A stretch of DNA of 7,022 nt. Origin: Bryobacterales bacterium (GTDB taxonomy: Bacteria; Acidobacteriota; Terriglobia; Bryobacterales; Bryobacteraceae). Position 1 is the first letter of the stretch. Every line of letters starts with the position of its first letter. Of the stretch, positions 5,604 to 7,022 are shown in pieces. The stretch covers positions 1 to 7,022 of the forward strand of contig JALOKO010000203.1 of assembly GCA_025456495.1 (NCBI GenBank), in the 5' to 3' direction. The notes under the pieces were generated by a model, which searched no databases, was not told the DNA's origin, and saw only the letters and a program-made list of their open reading frames with translations. Position numbers and translations under genes: made by a program.

Positions 5604-5755
5604 CACAACTCTCCTCGTCACCCTGACTTGACCGCAATCGGCGCGCGGTATCCAACTACCACCGCACTTCCAGCAGCATTCCACCGCACTCCCGTGAGAG
5701 AATTCCGGTGAACCCAGCTTGGCGACATCCGTGGGAAGTCGCCTGCCGCAACGCT
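5604..5755 (-). other. Enlarged rpsE-rpmD spacer with a hairpin
   Basis: This 152-nt gap holds no gene I can support. It contains a hairpin in which 5721-5726 (ggcgac) pairs with 5738-5743 (gtcgcc); inside, after an A/A mismatch, 5728-5730 pairs with 5734-5736 around a 3-nt loop. A 10-bp direct repeat (ccaccgcact) occurs at 5659-5668 and 5681-5690. No T run follows the hairpin on the minus strand. In most spc operons rpsE and rpmD are nearly adjacent. Confidence 0.55.
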
Positions 5756-6289
5756 TTAGGACTGCACCGCCGCCGGCATATTCGATTCCACGGGAGCCAG
5801 CCCCCGCATTTCCACAACGCTTTGGCGATCTCGCAACTGGACCAGCGCATCCACCGTCGCCTTCACCACGTTGTGGGGGTTACGGCTGCCAATGCACTTG
5901 GTGAGGATGTTGTGGATCCCCACCGCCTCGATGACGAAACGCACCGGACCGCCGGCGATGACGCCCGTGCCATCAGGAGCGGGCTTCAACAACACCTTGC
6001 CGCTTCCGAAGACACCCATCGTTTGGTGAGGAATGGTGCCATGCACCAGATTCACCTTGGTGAGGTTCTTGCGCGCGGACTCAATGCCCTTTTTGATCGC
6101 CGAAGGCACTTCTTTTGCCTTACCGGTTCCAAAGCCGACAACCCCCGCCTGAGGATCGCCCACCACCACCAGAGCAGAGAAGCTCAGGTTCTTTCCGCCC
6201 TTCACCACCTTGGTGACACGGTTGATGCTGACTACGCTTTCCTTCAGGTTGTACACCGAAGGGTCAATTGGCTTCTTGATGTTCGTCAT
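5756..6289 (-). CDS. rpsE: 30S ribosomal protein S5
   Basis: S5 lies on the 30S solvent face with S4, near the mRNA entry channel, and affects decoding accuracy. The 177-residue protein has the N-terminal RNA-binding domain LKESVVSINRVTKVVKGGKN (15-34) with LSFSALVVVGD (35-45), and GVVGFGTGKAKEVPSAIKKG (49-68). The C-terminal domain carries PAPDGTGVIAGGPVRFVIEA (103-122) and KCIGSRNPHNVVKAT (131-145). The length is usual (about 165-175). The ATG at 6287-6289 lies 8 nt downstream of the rplR stop, and its AGGA ribosome site overlaps that TAG, so translation is probably coupled to L18. An enlarged spacer follows before rpmD. Confidence 0.98.
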   Translation of the reverse strand: MTNIKKPIDPSVYNLKESVVSINRVTKVVKGGKNLSFSALVVVGDPQAGVVGFGTGKAKEVPSAIKKGIESARKNLTKVNLVHGTIPHQTMGVFGSGKVLLKPAPDGTGVIAGGPVRFVIEAVGIHNILTKCIGSRNPHNVVKATVDALVQLRDRQSVVEMRGLAPVESNMPAAVQS

Positions 6290-6297
6290 AACGAATC

Positions 6298-6660
6298 CTA
6301 GAACTCCAGTCCCGCTTCGCGGGCGGCGTCGGCGAGTGCCTTGATGCGGCCGTGGTAGAGGTAGCCGCCACGGTCGTAAACCACAGCCTTGATCCCCTTG
6401 GCCACGGCCCTTTCCGCGACAAGTTTGCCCACAGCCTTTGCCCCATCGATATTGCCGCCAGAGGCGACAGGGGAATCCTTTTCGTGGCTGGAGGCAGAAA
6501 CCAGGGTAGTTCCAGTGCTGTCGTCAATCACCTGGGCATAGATATGCTTCAGGCTGCGGAAGACCGCCAGGCGAGGCCGCTGGGCACTGCCCCGCAGCCG
6601 TTGCCGAATGCGCTTGTGAATGCGCTCACGAATTTCGCTGCGAGAGATTCTGCGAATCAC
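6298..6660 (-). CDS. rplR: 50S ribosomal protein L18 (GTG start)
   Basis: L18 binds 5S rRNA together with L5 and L25-type proteins and ties it to the central protuberance of the 50S subunit. The 120-residue product has a basic N-terminal arm (residues 1-29), the core RPRLAVFRSLKHIYAQVIDD (28-47), and the conserved C-terminal YDRGGYLYHGRIKALADAAR (95-114) ending EAGLEF. The length is typical. The start codon is GTG at 6658-6660, which overlaps the rplF stop (GTGA, 4 nt). The excellent ribosome site supports that start. The stop is 8 nt before rpsE. Confidence 0.97.
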   Translation of the reverse strand: MIRRISRSEIRERIHKRIRQRLRGSAQRPRLAVFRSLKHIYAQVIDDSTGTTLVSASSHEKDSPVASGGNIDGAKAVGKLVAERAVAKGIKAVVYDRGGYLYHGRIKALADAAREAGLEF

Positions 6661-7022
6661 TTCTTGCCTCCCTTACCACCGGCGCCCGACTTGCCCACCT
6701 TCTTCCGTAGCACTTCTCCGGTGTACCGGATCCCCTTTTGCTTATACGGCTCGGGCGGACGCAGCATCCGTACGTTCGCGGCGGTTTGCCCCAGCAACTG
6801 GCGATCGTGACTGCTGAGAATGAGGTGCGTGTTCTTCTCAATTTGAGCGTCAACGCCCACGGGCAACAAAAACTCAATCAGGTGCGAGTAGCCCAGCTTA
6901 AAGATGATGGCGCGACCCTTCACCTCAGCGTTGTAGCCGATGCCGACAATATCCAATTCCCGCTTGAATCCCGTCGAGACGCCCGTGACGGCATTTGAGG
7001 CCAGAGCCCGCGTCAGCCCATG
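6657..7022 (-). CDS. rplF: 50S ribosomal protein L6, C-terminal two-thirds (cut by window edge)
   Basis: L6 binds 23S rRNA near the sarcin-ricin loop and the factor-binding site. The window holds the last 121 residues; the 5' end lies beyond 7022. The frame is open to the edge and starts with HGLTRALASNAVTGVSTGFK, the end of the first L6 domain. It continues with ELDIVGIGYNAEVKG, the LGYSH turn, and the second-domain signature RPPEPYKQKGIRYTGEVLRK before a Gly/Lys tail (GKSGAGGKGGKK). No ATG is involved in the visible part: the codon at 6954-6956 is TTG, an internal Leu. About 55-60 residues are missing compared with the usual 178-180. The 3' end overlaps rplR by 4 nt. Confidence 0.97.
   Translation of the reverse strand, partial: HGLTRALASNAVTGVSTGFKRELDIVGIGYNAEVKGRAIIFKLGYSHLIEFLLPVGVDAQIEKNTHLILSSHDRQLLGQTAANVRMLRPPEPYKQKGIRYTGEVLRKKVGKSGAGGKGGKK
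6658..6674 (-). promoter_or_regulatory. rplR ribosome binding site and overlapping GTG start
   Basis: AAGGGAGG at 6667-6674 on the minus strand lies 6 nt upstream of GTG (6658-6660), inside the 3' end of rplF. The GTG shares two bases with the rplF TGA (6657-6659). This decides the L18 start and suggests translational coupling of L6 and L18. Confidence 0.85.

Noticed and set aside
5708..6301. Plus-strand open frame of 197 codons opposite rpsE.
   Set aside because: Antisense shadow of S5, whose identity and reading frame are certain.

Overview
The window is one stretch of a bacterial ribosomal-protein gene cluster (the 3' half of the spc operon joined to the alpha operon), with every supported gene on the minus strand. 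Read in the direction of transcription, from position 7022 down to 1, the order is rplF (3' part only), rplR, rpsE, rpmD, rplO, secY, adk, map, infA, rpmJ, rpsM, rpsK, rpsD (first 19 codons only). All plus-strand open frames are shadows of these genes.

The order secY-adk-map-infA-rpmJ-rpsM-rpsK-rpsD occurs in several phyla (for example Bacillota and Acidobacteriota). The base composition is moderately GC-rich. The SecY C-terminal region (FYFGGTSLLIVVGVAMD, then QLIMRHYEGF) reads like Acidobacteriota or deltaproteobacteria-type sequences. An acidobacterium is my best guess at low confidence, made from memory of family sequences and not from a search.

Layout. Positions 5756-7022 hold L6, L18 and S5, tightly packed; L6 and L18 overlap by 4 nt through a GTG start. 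A 152-nt spacer with a hairpin follows, then L30, L15 and SecY (4864-5603). Adenylate kinase starts 3 nt after secY, and the methionine aminopeptidase gene overlaps adk by 4 nt. Next comes a divergent, N-terminally extended IF-1 (1560-1844). A 276-nt spacer with a 19-bp tandem repeat and a strong hairpin separates it from L36, S13 and S11. A 240-nt highly structured spacer then leads to rpsD, which starts with TTG.

The genes work together in making ribosomes (L6, L18, S5, L30, L15, L36, S13, S11, S4), starting translation (IF-1), trimming the initiator methionine of new chains (Map), exporting and inserting proteins (SecY), and balancing adenine nucleotides (Adk). I see no mobile element, CRISPR array, tRNA or rRNA, and no sign of a new multi-gene system. 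The unusual content is in three enlarged intercistronic spacers and in the non-standard IF-1 and Adk.
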